The notes under the pieces are model-generated. The model did no database searches and was not told the DNA's origin. It saw nothing but the letters and a program-made list of their open reading frames with translations. A stretch of 64,000 nt of DNA from Carnegiea gigantea (lineage: Eukaryota; Streptophyta; Magnoliopsida; Caryophyllales; Cactaceae). Positions 1-11,200 of the stretch are shown here, piece after piece. A program made the translations under genes and the position numbers. Where the stretch lies: NCBI GenBank assembly GCA_029747015.1, contig JAKOGI010002230.1, positions 1 through 64,000 on the forward strand, in the 5' to 3' direction. The stretch's first letter is position 1, and the number at the start of each line of letters is the position of its first letter.

Positions 1-27
1 ATATGTATATATGTACATGTACATTTA

Positions 28-64
<37 letters not shown>

Positions 65-97
65 GCACATGTTTGTATATAGAGACACACGCACATA
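1..97. repeat. TA/TG microsatellite, left flank of Helitron
   Basis: Alternating TA, TG and CA dinucleotides with short ATGTAC-like interruptions. A similar TG/TA tract resumes at 1684, directly after the Helitron 3' end, so the two tracts look like halves of one microsatellite that received the insertion. Confidence 0.8.
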
Positions 98-1683
98 TCT
101 ATATCTATGTAACTATATATAAAATTGAGTGGCAATAAAAGGTGGGATGGCAAGTTGTTATTAGTTTAATTTGTCTGTCATTTTCTAATAAAATTAATTA
201 GTGGTTTGTTTTCACATTTAAAGTGCTCATTGTTATGTGCATTTATATGTACAAAAATATTGGTTTTCTTATTTAAGAAAATACACATTTATACCCAACT
301 TTCTTTCGTTTTTCTATCTGTTGGAAACTGTTAAAACCTAAATTAAGGAGTAACAAGGTTTTCTTTTTTGTGTAATTTTATCATGTGGGTAAAACAAGAG
401 TGAAATCAATGCGTGATATTTTCAAGTGGAATTTTGTGTTGAATTGGCAAAGTGTTATTGGTAATTTTTCTCTTTTTAAATTAAGTATTTATACTTATTA
501 TTTATTATTTAAAACTTAAAATATTTTTATATTTTTATATTTTAATACTTTCTTTAACATTTTGTTCGAAATTTTTAGTTCTGCTGGAGCTTTTAAAATT
601 GGTTTAATCATAATAATTTGTAAAACGTGTGAGTTACAATTGTTGCCTTGATGCCTTGGTCATTGCTCTAGGATTTTGAAACAAATATTGATTGTTTGGC
701 TTTTAGGTCTTGAAACTTATGCCAAAAAGTACTGTTTGCAATAAACATTTAAAAGAACAAGCTATGCAACACTTTTATCGTATGGATTCAAAAACATATA
801 TTTACATATTATAATATTAGCAAATTACAATTTCTTAGGGAGATATTTGGTTGACAATCTATATGTTCATAACTTTATATCCTGAGCATTGAGCAAAAAA
901 TTAGTTGGTGACTCTTTTTACTCCATTCAAAGAGGGCCCACAGTATACAATCAAATATTATTGCAAATTAAAATTTTAAATATCAAATATCAATTTGTAT
1001 GCTCTCCTTCATTACTTTGTAACCTCTCATTCTTTTCATTTTAATGGGCTCACCCGTTCAAATTTTCATGCTATATTTTTCAAACAATTTGACTTACAAT
1101 CTCTCATCATTTTTTTTTTTTTCATTTTTATTATTCTCACCCTTTTGGATTTTCATACCAAAAGTTTCTACTTTTAAAAAATTTTAATTATCGATAAAAC
1201 CTATTTGTTTTGAATATAGCATTAAAAAACTCAAGCATGTTTAACTACAATGTGGAAACTGTTTTAAAATTCTATGATCAACATATTATATATCTGTACA
1301 AGCTTATAATTTTTTGAGTAATCTAATATTTATAGAAGAAAATTTTAAATAAGCGAAACAATGAAACACTAAACTCTTTGTTGTATAATAGGGTAGAGAT
1401 GTTACATATATAAATTTGAAATGTTGAATTACTCTCTTTTGTGCCAATTTTCTTAGTCGGATTCATCTTATTTCACTATTCTCATGGCTCTTTTCAATTT
1501 TTATTTTTATTTTTTAATATTATTCACTTTATCTTTATTAATTAAAGAATTATTAACATATGTATGTCAATCGATAAGAGAGAAAAAATAAAAAGTTGAT
1601 AAATAGATGAACTATGAATCACACAAACACATTCACTAAAAAGGTAAAGTAACAGCCCCTGCATCGCAGGGGTATAGCACTAG
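98..1683 (+). mobile_element. Non-autonomous Helitron
   Basis: The 3' end has the diagnostic Helitron form. A perfect 7-bp-arm hairpin (CCCCTGC-ATC-GCAGGGG, about 1656-1672) is followed by a short spacer and then CTAG at 1680-1683, with T as the next flanking base. No target-site duplication is expected for this class. The 5' end is less certain: A-TC dinucleotides at 98-99 and 104-105 precede an AT-rich start that resembles plant Helitron 5' termini. The interior is AT-rich with no convincing ORF and no Rep/helicase, so the element would depend on an autonomous copy elsewhere. The 60-codon frame at 995-1177 is low complexity and is not called. Confidence 0.7.
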
Positions 1684-1774
1684 TGTGTGTGTGTGTGTGT
1701 GTGTGAACATATACATACATATATGGGTATTTGTGTGTAGATATGTATACAGATACAATCATACATATATATGT
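1684..1774. repeat. TG/TA microsatellite, right flank of Helitron
   Basis: About eleven TG units followed by TA/CA-rich sequence. It abuts the 3' truncation of the copia remnant that begins at about 1775. Confidence 0.8.
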
Positions 1775-2210
1775 TAACAATAAAACTAGAAATTAATTTT
1801 CTATGCATTTCAAGAACACGCAAGATATTGCTTAAAGACATAATTTTCCCAAAAGTGAGTTAGCGGCTTATCTTCCCTTTTCCAATGATATTTGCAGTCT
1901 TGGCATTCCTGATGAAGACTCCTTTTCCATCACCCAGCTTCCTATACTCCTTGTGTAAGATCTGGTTTGACCAGGTGTGCCTAAGGGCCTCAGTGTTTGC
2001 TTTCCATTGAACTCGATTACCTACCATGTTCACCTTTGAGATCATGCCAACAATAATTTATGGCTCTTCAGTAAGGTGTGCTTATTGCTTGTCCTTCCTT
2101 TAGGACAGTACCTGGTAATGCAACTAGGCTTCCCACAAGCATAGCAAACTACCTTTGATTTAGGATTTTTGACTCCTCTATAAGCTTCCTGTCTTTGCTT
2201 TGAGTGCAGC
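1775..2210 (-). pseudogene. Ty1/copia gag CCHC knuckle and start of protease region (remnant)
   Basis: Read on the minus strand from 2205 down, the frame carries a retroviral-type zinc knuckle, CYACGKPSCITRYC, in which the expected histidine is cysteine. After a frame change comes a segment resembling the copia protease/pre-integrase region: a GKGKIS stretch, then LSNILRVLEMHRKLISS, matching the usual 'LSNVLHVPEMRKNLVS' pattern. The sequence stops at the microsatellite near 1775, so the rest of pol is absent. This is the downstream end of a gag whose upstream parts are at 3114-3564 and 10853-11200. The order and strand of the three pieces agree, and two younger insertions separate them. The knuckle change and frameshift mean it is not functional. 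Confidence 0.75.
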
Positions 2211-3113
2211 TATAGTGGTTGTCATCATATGATGACCCCCACAATTAAAACAATCTCGAGCGTTCATTTATCTTTGATTGATCTTCACAGTTGATTTTAT
2301 ATTTGTTATTAAATAATTGAAAATGAATTATAAAAATCATAAAATATATGCAAATAGTGATAAAAATATTTTTTGTATAACATTTTTTGGGTACTCGTTA
2401 ATTATATTGGAAACGCAAACTTCATTGTTGTAAAGGAAAAACAAAAGCAAAACAATTTTCCAACGATCTCCATCGCTGGCGACTATTTTCCGACGATAAT
2501 GGCTGACAACATCTCTCTCTTCAATGGTGACCGGCGACTCCCATTCCTTCTCTTCGTCTCACTTGGACTGGCTTCGTCACCAATGTTAGCAAACCCTACA
2601 ACGAACCTAGCCACCACCATTCTTCTCGCTGGAACAATAGCTTACACCAGCCGTGATGCTGGACGTCACTGCCGAGATGTCGGCCGCCATGCTGTACGCT
2701 GGAAAAAATGGTGTTTAACCGCAACAACTGCAAGCCCAGACATTAGCGATGAAACCAGTCTAAGTGAGAGGAAAAGAGGGATTGGGAGTTGCTGGTCACC
2801 GTTAAAGAGAGAGATGTTGTTTGCCATTGTCGCTGGAGAATAGTCGTCGACCATCGAGGTCGCCAGAAAATTAATTTGCTTTTTTTCCTTTACAGCTATG
2901 AAGTTTGTTTTTTCCAATATAATTGCTGAGTACCCAAACAATGCCAGACAAAAATTATTTTTATCACTATTTGTATATATTTTGTGATTTTTATAATCCA
3001 TTTCTAATTATTTAATAACAAATATAAAATTAACGGTCAAGATCAATCAAAGACAAACGAACGCTCAAGATTGTTCTAATTGTGGTGGTTGTCATATGGT
3101 GACAACCACTATA
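2211..3113. mobile_element. Foldback MULE-like element with about 370-bp inverted arms
   Basis: 2211-2582 and 2748-3113 are reverse complements over nearly their full length, leaving a loop of about 165 bp. Each end starts TATAGTGGTTGTCA and contains its own small palindrome, GGTTGTCA/TGACAACC around a 5-nt centre. Long terminal inverted repeats of this kind are typical of Mutator-like foldback elements. Frames of 156 codons (+, 2373-2843) and 111 codons (-, 2666-3001) exist only because the arms are GC-richer and mirror each other; neither resembles a transposase. It interrupts the copia gag remnant. I could not find a clear 9-bp target duplication. A shorter relative lies at 26520-26911. 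Confidence 0.8.
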
Positions 3114-3564
3114 ACTTTTTGCTTTTGCTTTGGTGAGTTGTTCGACCCTCCTTTGTAAAATTTTACACCTTGTAGCTTCGAGTTTGTCCCTTAAACCAGT
3201 CAAATTTAGAGGAAAACTCAAGAAGGTTAGCATTTGTGGAGCTACGGTTATAATACCCTTTGCTCTATAATTAGTTTTCCTCCTCGATCTTGCTATGACC
3301 AATCAGTTCCTTGGGGTTGAAGTCCTTCCTCTTTTATATCAATTGGTCATGATAAGCCTTCCAAGATGAAAGTAGTTTTCCCAAATAGAACACTAGCTTG
3401 CAAGTATTCACACATTTTCATTCCTTTAGCGAAGATGTTTGAAACTAGTCTTTTATATTCATGGATCTGAGGCATTATAGGTTTACTATCATCCATCTGA
3501 AAATCAATGCACCTACTGACAACGTACTTTTGAGTACCTACATCCACATTCCCATATTTTTCTT
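3114..3564 (-). pseudogene. Ty1/copia gag, UBN2-type core (remnant)
   Basis: Minus-strand frame 3547-3347 shows the copia gag (UBN2 family) pattern, including VGTQKYVVSRCIDFQMDDSK and MKMCEYLQASVLFGK. After a frameshift near 3350, the pattern continues with SWKAYHDQLI, KRKDFNPKELIGH and SKIEEEN, interrupted by stop codons. It ends at the foldback element at 3113, and the zinc knuckle resumes at 2205. At the other side it is cut at 3564 by gypsy element 1; the preceding gag codons continue after that element's 3' target duplication at 10853. The assignment rests on family knowledge of copia gag. It is non-functional. Confidence 0.8.
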
Positions 3565-4918
3565 TGATAAGCCTCTAATTTCACCATTTAGACCCTTTAA
3601 TTCCACCAGCCTTTTCCATATATTTCCCACGATTAGTGGAAGATTTGGCAAAAATTTGCCCCTCTTTGCTCATGATTATCTTATTCATACCAAATCTCCT
3701 TTCTGTACGTGTGTTGGTCTAAATTGGAAGAATCTCGGAGCTTATTGGCTTAGAAATGAACAAGGATCATTACTATGAGAAAGAATGAGGTTTGAGGATT
3801 GAATGGAAGGGTCAAAGACTTAAGAAATGAAAGGGAAGACACTTGCATGGCTAGCCGTGCATGTGAGCATGTGCAAGTTAGATTGAAGCTCGTGCACTTT
3901 TGCACAGTCATGCATCCTGCCTAGAAATTTTACATGGCTGGCAATGCATTTTTACACGGCTGTGCATCCCCTAATTTTTAGTGACTTAATTATTTTTTAG
4001 GGCCTGTTTTGGATATGTTTTGTTTTTCTCTTGAGAGTACTTTTTTTATGCGATTTCTAGGGTTTTGTGAGGGGATTTTATTCGTATTTTTGGATTGAAT
4101 TTACCACCATTGAAGATTGTTCTGCTTTTACAGAGCGATTAATTCAAGTTTATCTCATAATTTTCTCTTTATTCATCTTTGTTATTCTAGGATTTTATGA
4201 TTATCATGTTTCTTGAATTGGGTTTTATAATTGGTGTTGCCAATATGATTATAGGCTAAACCTCCCAACTTACGTTGGGATTAATATCGCTTATGTTTAT
4301 TTGAATTATGATTTAGCCCCAAACCCTTACTTCTCCCATATTTGTGTCTGTGATTTCTACCATGCACACCATGTGTTCGATGAATTTCTTGAAAGAGCAT
4401 TCGTCCATTACTATTAGGGCTTTGGGGAATGTTGAGAGATGAAACCTTTGCGCAGCATAACTTAGTAGACAATTAGGATTTTAATATGAAAACAATTGAA
4501 TTTCGAATTAGGATTCGAGGTTATAGATCTTGTAATCCATTGACTTAGTCCCATAAAAATAGGTTGCCACAGTATCAAGATTAGTCTTCAACGATTAAGA
4601 GAGGAACGAGATGGGCTCAATTAGCAATGTATCCACTCATGATACAATGCTTGGTTTTGTTTGACGGGGTTAGTAATTAAGTCACTAGCATAATCGTGCT
4701 ATTAATTCCAACTTAGTGTTTTAATGCTTTAATTTCCTAACCCATTCTTAGTTGTTACTGCTTTCTTAGTTATCAGTTAAATCTATAATTTTGATTCAAT
4801 GTAGATTGAGCATTCAGATTAGTTCTAGTAATTGAAAGTGAGTTCCTTGTGGGATCAACTCGTGCTCGCTAGTTGCTAGCTACAGCTATGCCATGCACTT
4901 GCGATTTTGACTGTAAAA
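3565..4918 (+). repeat. 5' LTR of gypsy element 1
   Basis: Begins TGATAAGCCTC and aligns along its length with 9442-10852. Both carry a run of GTGCAC/GTGCAT-type motifs and the phrase GTGTTCGATGAA or a close variant. The terminal CA of the 3' copy is AA here (4917-4918), so the end is inferred from the partner LTR. Confidence 0.88.
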
Positions 4919-4945
4919 AGTTTCTAGGACCGTTGTCAATGAGCT
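4919..4945 (+). other. Primer-binding site of gypsy element 1 (degenerate)
   Basis: TAGGACCGTTGTCAATGA just after the LTR resembles the gypsy PBS TGGCGCCGTTGCCGGGGA. Most differences are transitions. Placement next to the LTR end supports it. Confidence 0.6.
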
Positions 4946-5179
4946 TTTTTCTTTTGATATCAGAGCCGATTAGAATACTCTAGACTAGGCTTTTATTTTC
5001 ATTTTAGTAGTTGTTAGTTCTTTGTTATTCTTGCTCACTGTTTACGTTTGGTATAGCGTCTGCTTTGTGTGCACAGGAGAAGTCAGGGCAAACAAAACCT
5101 TGTCCCATTTGACCCTAAGATTGAAGCAACTGTACGTAATCGAGGCGACCAAGTATAGAAGAAGAAGAGAGCGGTAAAG

Positions 5180-6243
5180 ATGGCAGAAAGAGTCGAACAC
5201 ATGGTATTCTGTGATTATGCCATGCCCAGAGCTACTGGGGCTAAATCTTCCATCGTGGGGCTTGGCCTACAACTTCGCGCTCAAGCTAGCGCTAGTCACC
5301 TTTGTAGAGAGGGACTAGTTTAGTGGGCACCCTTCAGAGAACCCAATATGCACCTTTGCAACTTCCTTGCAAAGTGCGACACAATTAAACTAAATGGGAT
5401 TTCTACTGATGCAATCCGACTAACACTCTTCCCGTTTTCCTTGAGGGATAGGACTAGTGACTGGTTGCAGAATGAGGTGCCCAACGCCTTCACCACATGG
5501 AAAGTTCTCTCTAAAGCCTTCCTTAGTAAATATTTCCCACTAGATAAGACCACGAAGCTGAGGATAGATATCATCACCTTTGCTCAACGGGATGGGAAGA
5601 CCTCATATGAAGCCTGGGAGAGATTCAAAGACATACAGTGATAGTGCCTCATCATAATGTTCCTGACTAGCTTCTAGTCGAGACATTCTTTAATGGGCTA
5701 GAATAGTTAGTGAAGATCTATGTAGATGCTGCAGCGGAGGCGCTTTCATGGGGAAGTCCATGGAAGCGGCAAAGGCTCTATTGGAAGAGATGGCTTCTAA
5801 TAATTACAGCTGGTCTAGTGAAAGCGCTACCCTGAAGAGAAGTAGTGGCAAGTATGAGGTCGACGCTATAACATTACTAGCCAGCACGGTGCATGCACTG
5901 GCACAGAGACTTGATAAAGCTGGCACCTCTCCTGCTCTAGGTAGTTCTTCCGGCTCATCAGCTGGGGTATATGCTGTATGCAAGACTAGTGGTGTGCGTT
6001 GAGTGCTACAGTGGCCTTCCTTCCATTGAGCACGCTAATGCATTCATGCTTTCAATCCATCACTACCACGGAACAATTCCTACCCCAATGGTCACACTTC
6101 TGGATGGAAGAGCTAACCCAACTCTCCTTATAGGAACAGTAAACCTTAACCTTAGAATACTATGCAAGCATTCCAGTATAGAGCTCCTTATAACCCACCC
6201 CCACAGCCAAAATCAAGAGAGTCTTATAGAGTGCTTTATTTAG
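5180..6243 (+). pseudogene. Gypsy element 1 gag (degenerate)
   Basis: An ATG at 5180 opens a gag-like frame (MAERVEH...). The best-preserved part is 5348-5641, with a canonical gypsy gag core: FLAKCDTIKLNG, LTLFPFSLRD, TTWKVLSKAFLSKYFP and YEAWERFKDIQ. A frame change then leads to 5748-6002, where MGKSMEAAKALLEEMASNN and a serine-rich linker precede a damaged zinc knuckle (VCKTSGVR, with an EC in the neighbouring frame near 6003-6010). Gag forms the particle and binds RNA through the knuckle. At least two in-frame stops and two frameshifts are visible, so no full-length product is possible. Confidence 0.8.
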
Positions 6244-6599
6244 GCTTCAACTAAGACTAATGAAGCTCCTGGTGAGCCGATTAATCAGTTGACCTCCAAG
6301 TTAGATGCCATGGCCTCCCGGTAGAGGGTGAGGGACACTAAAATTGCTCAAATCGCTCAACAAGCCGGCAATTTGTCTCGGCTAACCAAAGGCAGCTACC
6401 GGGCCAGCCTGAGACCAACCCAAGGGGCACATTAATGCCATTTTTTGTAGGAGGTAAGGGGTCGGTGGAGAGCCTTGTGGTGGTACTCTAGGAGATAACT
6501 TCAGTTCCTGTGTTTGCAGGAACAGATGAAATGAAAAAAAGAGGAAATCAAAGTTCAGAGGAGAAGGGCACTCGGTCACCACCACCCTACCCTTTCTAG

Positions 6600-7545
6600 C
6601 CACCTATTCCATATCCTCAACGGGTGGTAAGATTCATGCTTGAGCCCAGGTTTATTAGGTTCCTAGATCTGCTGCAGAAGGTATATGTTAATGTCCCCTT
6701 CTTAGAAGCTCTTGAGGAAACACCCTCCTACCTAAAATTTTTAAGAGAGATCTTTCCAAGAAATCAACACTTGAAGGGGCTTAACTAGCCCCTATAAAAG
6801 AGATGTGCAGTGCAGTTCTTTGGAGCAAGTCGCCATCAAAGCTGTAAGATCTAAGAAATTTCTCCATTCCTTTCTCTTTAGGGGATCTGGAGATCGAAAG
6901 GGCCTTTTGTGACTTGGGAGCCAGTGTAAGCTTCATGCCACTCTCTCTACAAAAAGCTTTAGCTTCAGGACATGAAGCCCACCCACACGACCATACAGCT
7001 AGCAAATCGCTCCATCAGGCGACCTGTAGGCATTCTGGAGGATGTTCTAGTCATGGTGGGTGAGTTCGTCCTCCCATGCTAATAATAGACATGGATGACA
7101 ACTCCCAAGTACCTATTATATTAGGGAGGTCGCTCTTAGTAACTGTAGGAGCTGTGGTTGATGTTGCTGCAGGGAGGATATCCTTTTATTTGTGTGGGGA
7201 GCAGATAGAATTCTATTTTCCACTGCTCACTACCTTTCACTTCCAGCACCTCCAGTTCCCACAGCTCCTGTCCCTCATATGGTTTCTAAAGCCATATTTG
7301 GGATAAGGGTGTTTGAAAGGGATGGGGTAATTGACCCAGGGTATTTTGCACCCTATGACTTGCCTCTACCGCTCTTGACTTATTCTGGAGGTACTACTTT
7401 CCATCATGGGGAGGTTGTGGATGCATTACCATTCACCACTTTAGTTCTCCCACCTCCTTCCTTCTTGCCTTTCTATCCGCCTAAGGTAAAGGTTAAGCTA
7501 GGGACCTTAAATAAGTGTTTCTTGGGAGGCAACCCAAGTGTTTAA
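6600..7545 (+). pseudogene. Gypsy element 1 retropepsin-type protease (degenerate)
   Basis: From about 6600 the frame reads as the pre-protease segment (PYPQRVV, then FLDLLQKVYVNVPFLEAL). CDLGASVSFMPLSLQKAL follows near 6910, which holds the aspartic-protease D-x-G-A core seen in plant gypsy elements. After a frameshift the partner region runs 7076-7306, with MLIIDMDDNSQVPIILGRSL and VGAVVDVAAGRISF. The 7192-7545 frame continues to a stop just after the sequence GGGAGGCAACCCAA. In autonomous relatives RT would follow; here it does not. Confidence 0.75.
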
Positions 7546-9441
7546 TTATTTTCTCATTTCACAAAAACAAAGCAAGGCATCGTTCTTCCTTCCTAGTCCA
7601 CTCTTCTCTTCACCCTATAGGCTTTTACCCCCTTATTCTTTTGCTTGTCTTTACATTGAGGGCAATGAAAGTCTGAAGCATGGCAGAGTTAGCTTGTTGC
7701 TCATGAAATTGTGGACTATAGGGCGGGATTTGAATAACGTCTCTTGCATTTGCATCATAGAGATAGAATTTCATGTAGTTTTATTAGGTTGTTTTGGCTT
7801 TTGTTTTGTTAGTTGAGCATGTAGTTTAGAGCATATAGGGTAGATGTTGCTTCACAAGAGGAGAAATGATCGAGCTGGATATTTTTAAGCTTTCCAGGTG
7901 CCCATCCTTAACCTTCTCGTACCCTTCTCTTCATTATCCTCTATGTGTTTTATTACCTTCTTACTTGGATTTATTACTTTTGAAAAAATTGAAAAATTAA
8001 GAAAATTTTGAAATAAGAGTTTGCAAAAACTCCTCCTATGATGATTATACAAGGAGTACTGATTGATTGAATTGATTATGTGCTGAGGCGTGGCTTGTCT
8101 TGATGTAAATTTTATAAAATTGTGTTGACATCACCATATTAAATTGATTTGCCCTATGTTGTGTGCCACTCACCCTTGAGATTCATGTAACTTAATCCGA
8201 TTGACCTTGATAAGTGGCATTTTTGAGTGAGTTGCATTGATTGTAGTAGAATGACCTGTGAGATGTTGAGCCTAATGACTATTCACTAGATATAGTCTCA
8301 TATTTTCTTTCTTATGCAACTCATCCATGAATGCATCTCTAAAACTTGACATATTTCTCTTCAAGATCACATTTGGCATGTGCAATATGTTAATATGATT
8401 GAGGTCCCCTTTGTTTTGTTTAACCACATGAGCCTAAAAGCTAGCCGTTGATATGAATTACTCCTCTTGCCAACCCTTTGAGCATTTCCATGCTTTGTTG
8501 TTGCACCTTATTCACTTGACCCTTGGGTTATGCATAATCTTCACATCTTAGTCAAAATTTAGTGGAGCAACACTTCTACATTTATTTTGAGGACTATTCC
8601 ATTTGTTCAGGTGTTTTCCAATATTGGTATTTGATTTAAAGGAGCATGCATTAAGAGTTTGTATTTCCCATGTCATTCACACTTTTCATTTTTGCCTCTC
8701 GAGAAAAAAAAGAAAAATTTTTTTTGAAGAGAATTTTAAAAAAAGGAAAAAAGGTGAAAAAGAGAAGTTATGAATAAGTGTTCGGCTTGGTGATTCATTC
8801 AATAAGTCTGATGAACTCCTTCTATATGGTTTTCTTTGTGGGGTTTGATCTCGTTCTCAATGGAGGAGTGAAGTGGAATTTTTATTGTTGTGCAAGTATT
8901 GCACTCCTTGGTCTCTTTGCTAGTAACTGCACTTTTTCTATAATGATTCCCCTTCCCACCCATAATGTAAGCCCCATTGCAAACCTCTCACAAGTCTTCA
9001 TGATCAACATCTTTGCATTTTGCATGAGTGGTGGAGAATAGTGAGCTTTGCTAAGCATATGGTAGTTTGCATAACTGGTATGAGTATTGAGTGTACCTGA
9101 ATTCTACAGTCCAAACACATTGACAGAAGTGTCCTATTTTATTCCGAAGTGACGTCCTATTGGTCACACTTGCTCATCACATCTTGAGGAATATCTTGCC
9201 TCACTATGTTAATAATGGGGTGTTTGGTGCGTTGCATCTTGGCAAAGTAGTTTACAGATAGTGGTGTATGTGTTGTATTGAAAATGCTTAGGACACGTTG
9301 ATTGGGTTGCCTTTGATGCATGGTTATTTGATCGGTCAGTTACTATCCCTTTCTTGAGGAGGGTGTATTTAGAGGTTCATCTTCCTTTCTGATCATTCAA
9401 GAGTAGTCTTTCTTGGGGACAAGAGGTAAGCATAGGGGAGT
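7546..9441 (+). other. Non-coding 3' region and polypurine tract of gypsy element 1
   Basis: No RT, RNase H or integrase frame is recognisable here on either strand. A small inverted motif, CATTG-AGGG-CAATG, lies near 7660. A purine-rich tract (AAGCATAGGGGAG) ends at 9440, two bases before the 3' LTR, and is the likely plus-strand primer. The frames at 7538-7816 and 8778-9041 look like chance ORFs. Confidence 0.7.
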
Positions 9442-10852
9442 TGACAAACCTCTAATTTCACCAATTGGACCCTTTAAGTCCACCAACCTTTTTCACATAT
9501 TCTCTAAGATTAGTTAAAAATTTGAGAATAATTTCCTCCTCTCTAGTTATGATTATCTTATTCGGACCAAATCTCCTTTTTGTACGTGTGCTGGTCTTAA
9601 TTGGAAGAATTTCAGTGCTTATTGGCTTAAAAATGAACGAGGACCAATACTGTGGGAAGGAACGAGATTCGAGGATCGAATGGAAGGGTCAGGACTTAAG
9701 GAATCAAAGGGAAGATACATGCACGGTTGTATAAGTTAGAAATTGAAGTCATGAAAGTTCCACGGCTGGCCGTGCATTTGCTTGGTCGTGCACTTTTGCT
9801 TGGCCGTGCACCTAAGGCACAAAGTTCCTGCAGAGCTATGTGGTCGTGCATCCTGCCCAGAAATTTTGCACAGCTGGTCGTGCACTTTTACATGGTCATG
9901 CATCCCCCAATTTTTCACGACTTAATTGTTTTTCGAGGGCTATTTTGGGACGTCTTTTGTTTTTGTTTTGACAGGAATTTTCATAGGCAATTTCTATGGT
10001 TTTGTGAGGGGACTTAATCAGTATTTTTGTATTGAATTTTCCACCATCGAAGATTCTTCTACTTTCCTGCAATGGTTAATTCAAGTTTGTCTCTTAATTC
10101 TCTTTTTATTCACCTTTGTTATTCTTGGGTTTTATGATTATCATGTTTGTTAAATTGGGTTTTGTGATTAGTGTTGCCAATATGGTTCTAGGCTAAATCT
10201 CCCAAAGTTTAGGATTAACACTGTTTATGTTTAGTTAAATAATGATTTAGCCACTAACCCTTACGTCTCCCATGTATGTGCCTATGATTTCTACTATATG
10301 CACCAAGTATTCGATGAGTTGCTTGGAACAAGATTCATACATTGTTATTAGGGTTTAGGGGAACGTCGAGAGATGAAACCTTTACCTAGTGTGACTTAGT
10401 AGACAATTAGGATTTTGATATGAAATTAACTGAAGTTGTAATTGGGATTCGAGATTGTAGATCTTATAAGCCTTTGACTTAGTCCCATAAAATAGGCGGC
10501 TATAATGTTAGGATTAGTCTTCGATCCTTGAGAGAGGGAGGAGGTAGGCTCAATTGGCAATCTATCTACTCATGATGCAATGCTTGGTTTTGTTTGATGG
10601 GGTTAGTAATTGATTCGCTAGCATAATCGTGCTATTAATTCCAACATGAGTGTTTTAATCCTTTGACTTCTTAATCTCATTCTTAGTTGTTACTGCTTTC
10701 TTAGTTGTTAGTTAAATCTCCAAATTTGATTTGCCTAGATTAAGTGTTCATATTAGTTCTGGTAATTGAACACGAGCTCATCTTGGGATCCAGTCGTACT
10801 TGTCGATTGCTAGGTACAGCTATGTCGTGCGCTTGTGGTTTTAGCTGTAACA
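9442..10852 (+). repeat. 3' LTR of gypsy element 1
   Basis: Begins TGACAAACCTC and ends CTGTAACA, then the TSD TTCTT. It aligns with 3565-4918. About 9755-9910 holds a cluster of roughly seven CGTGCA/CATGCA motifs that form GTGCAC palindromes. The frames at 9465-10153 fall within the LTR and are not called as genes. Confidence 0.9.
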
Positions 10853-11200
10853 TTCTTCAAGAGGATCCTAAATTTCCTAAGCTAATTTCCTTTTTTGATG
10901 AATCTTGAATAACACATTTGACACAATATAGTCATATGCTCCTATAGCTATAGGTCAGATTATCATTTTCATAATTTCTATTAGGATCCTGGACATGAGG
11001 AGTTTCTTCCTTTTCATTTGACTGCTTAACAACTCCATCAAATTCAATCACAGCATTTTCAGCATATTAGCATGTTTGGGTTTGTTAAACTACACATAAG
11101 CCACTTAAATTTGTGTAAAGTAAAACAACATACACACAATCTAGCATCTATAGTTATTACCATCAAGATGTTCCATCTTAGACATATCAGATACAAATGG
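10853..11200 (-). pseudogene. Ty1/copia gag N-terminal part (remnant)
   Basis: On the minus strand, a likely gag start lies near 11185 (MSKMEHLDGNNYRC), which resembles copia gag openings of the 'LDGNNYKRW' type. Further down are YENDNLTYSYRSI and, adjoining the TSD, AxEIxDPLEEKYG, where x marks stop codons (TAG). The last phrase runs straight into NVDVGTQKYVV on the other side of gypsy element 1 when one TSD copy is removed, confirming a single original gag. Several stops and at least two frame changes make it non-functional. I did not find the LTR or primer site of this element upstream. Confidence 0.65.

Larger units (their letters stand above)
3565..10852 (+). mobile_element. Gypsy element 1: Ty3/gypsy, non-autonomous (gag-pro only)
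   Basis: A complete LTR element of 7.29 kb, bounded by LTRs at 3565-4918 and 9442-10852 and flanked by the 5-bp duplication TTCTT (3560-3564 and 10853-10857). It has a primer-binding site after the 5' LTR and a purine-rich tract before the 3' LTR. The internal region encodes a decayed gag and retropepsin. No reverse transcriptase, RNase H or integrase frame was found in the 1.9 kb before the 3' LTR, so mobilisation would have needed enzymes in trans. It interrupts the minus-strand copia gag, whose codons rejoin across the TSD. LTR start (TGATAAGCCTCTA) and internal motifs are shared with gypsy element 2. Confidence 0.9.

Noticed and set aside
995..1177. 60-codon plus-strand ORF
   Set aside because: Phenylalanine/isoleucine-rich translation of T-rich sequence inside the Helitron; no family resemblance.
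2373..2843. 156-codon ORF inside the foldback element
   Set aside because: The arms mirror each other so frames appear on both strands. No transposase motif, and codons follow the inverted-repeat sequence.
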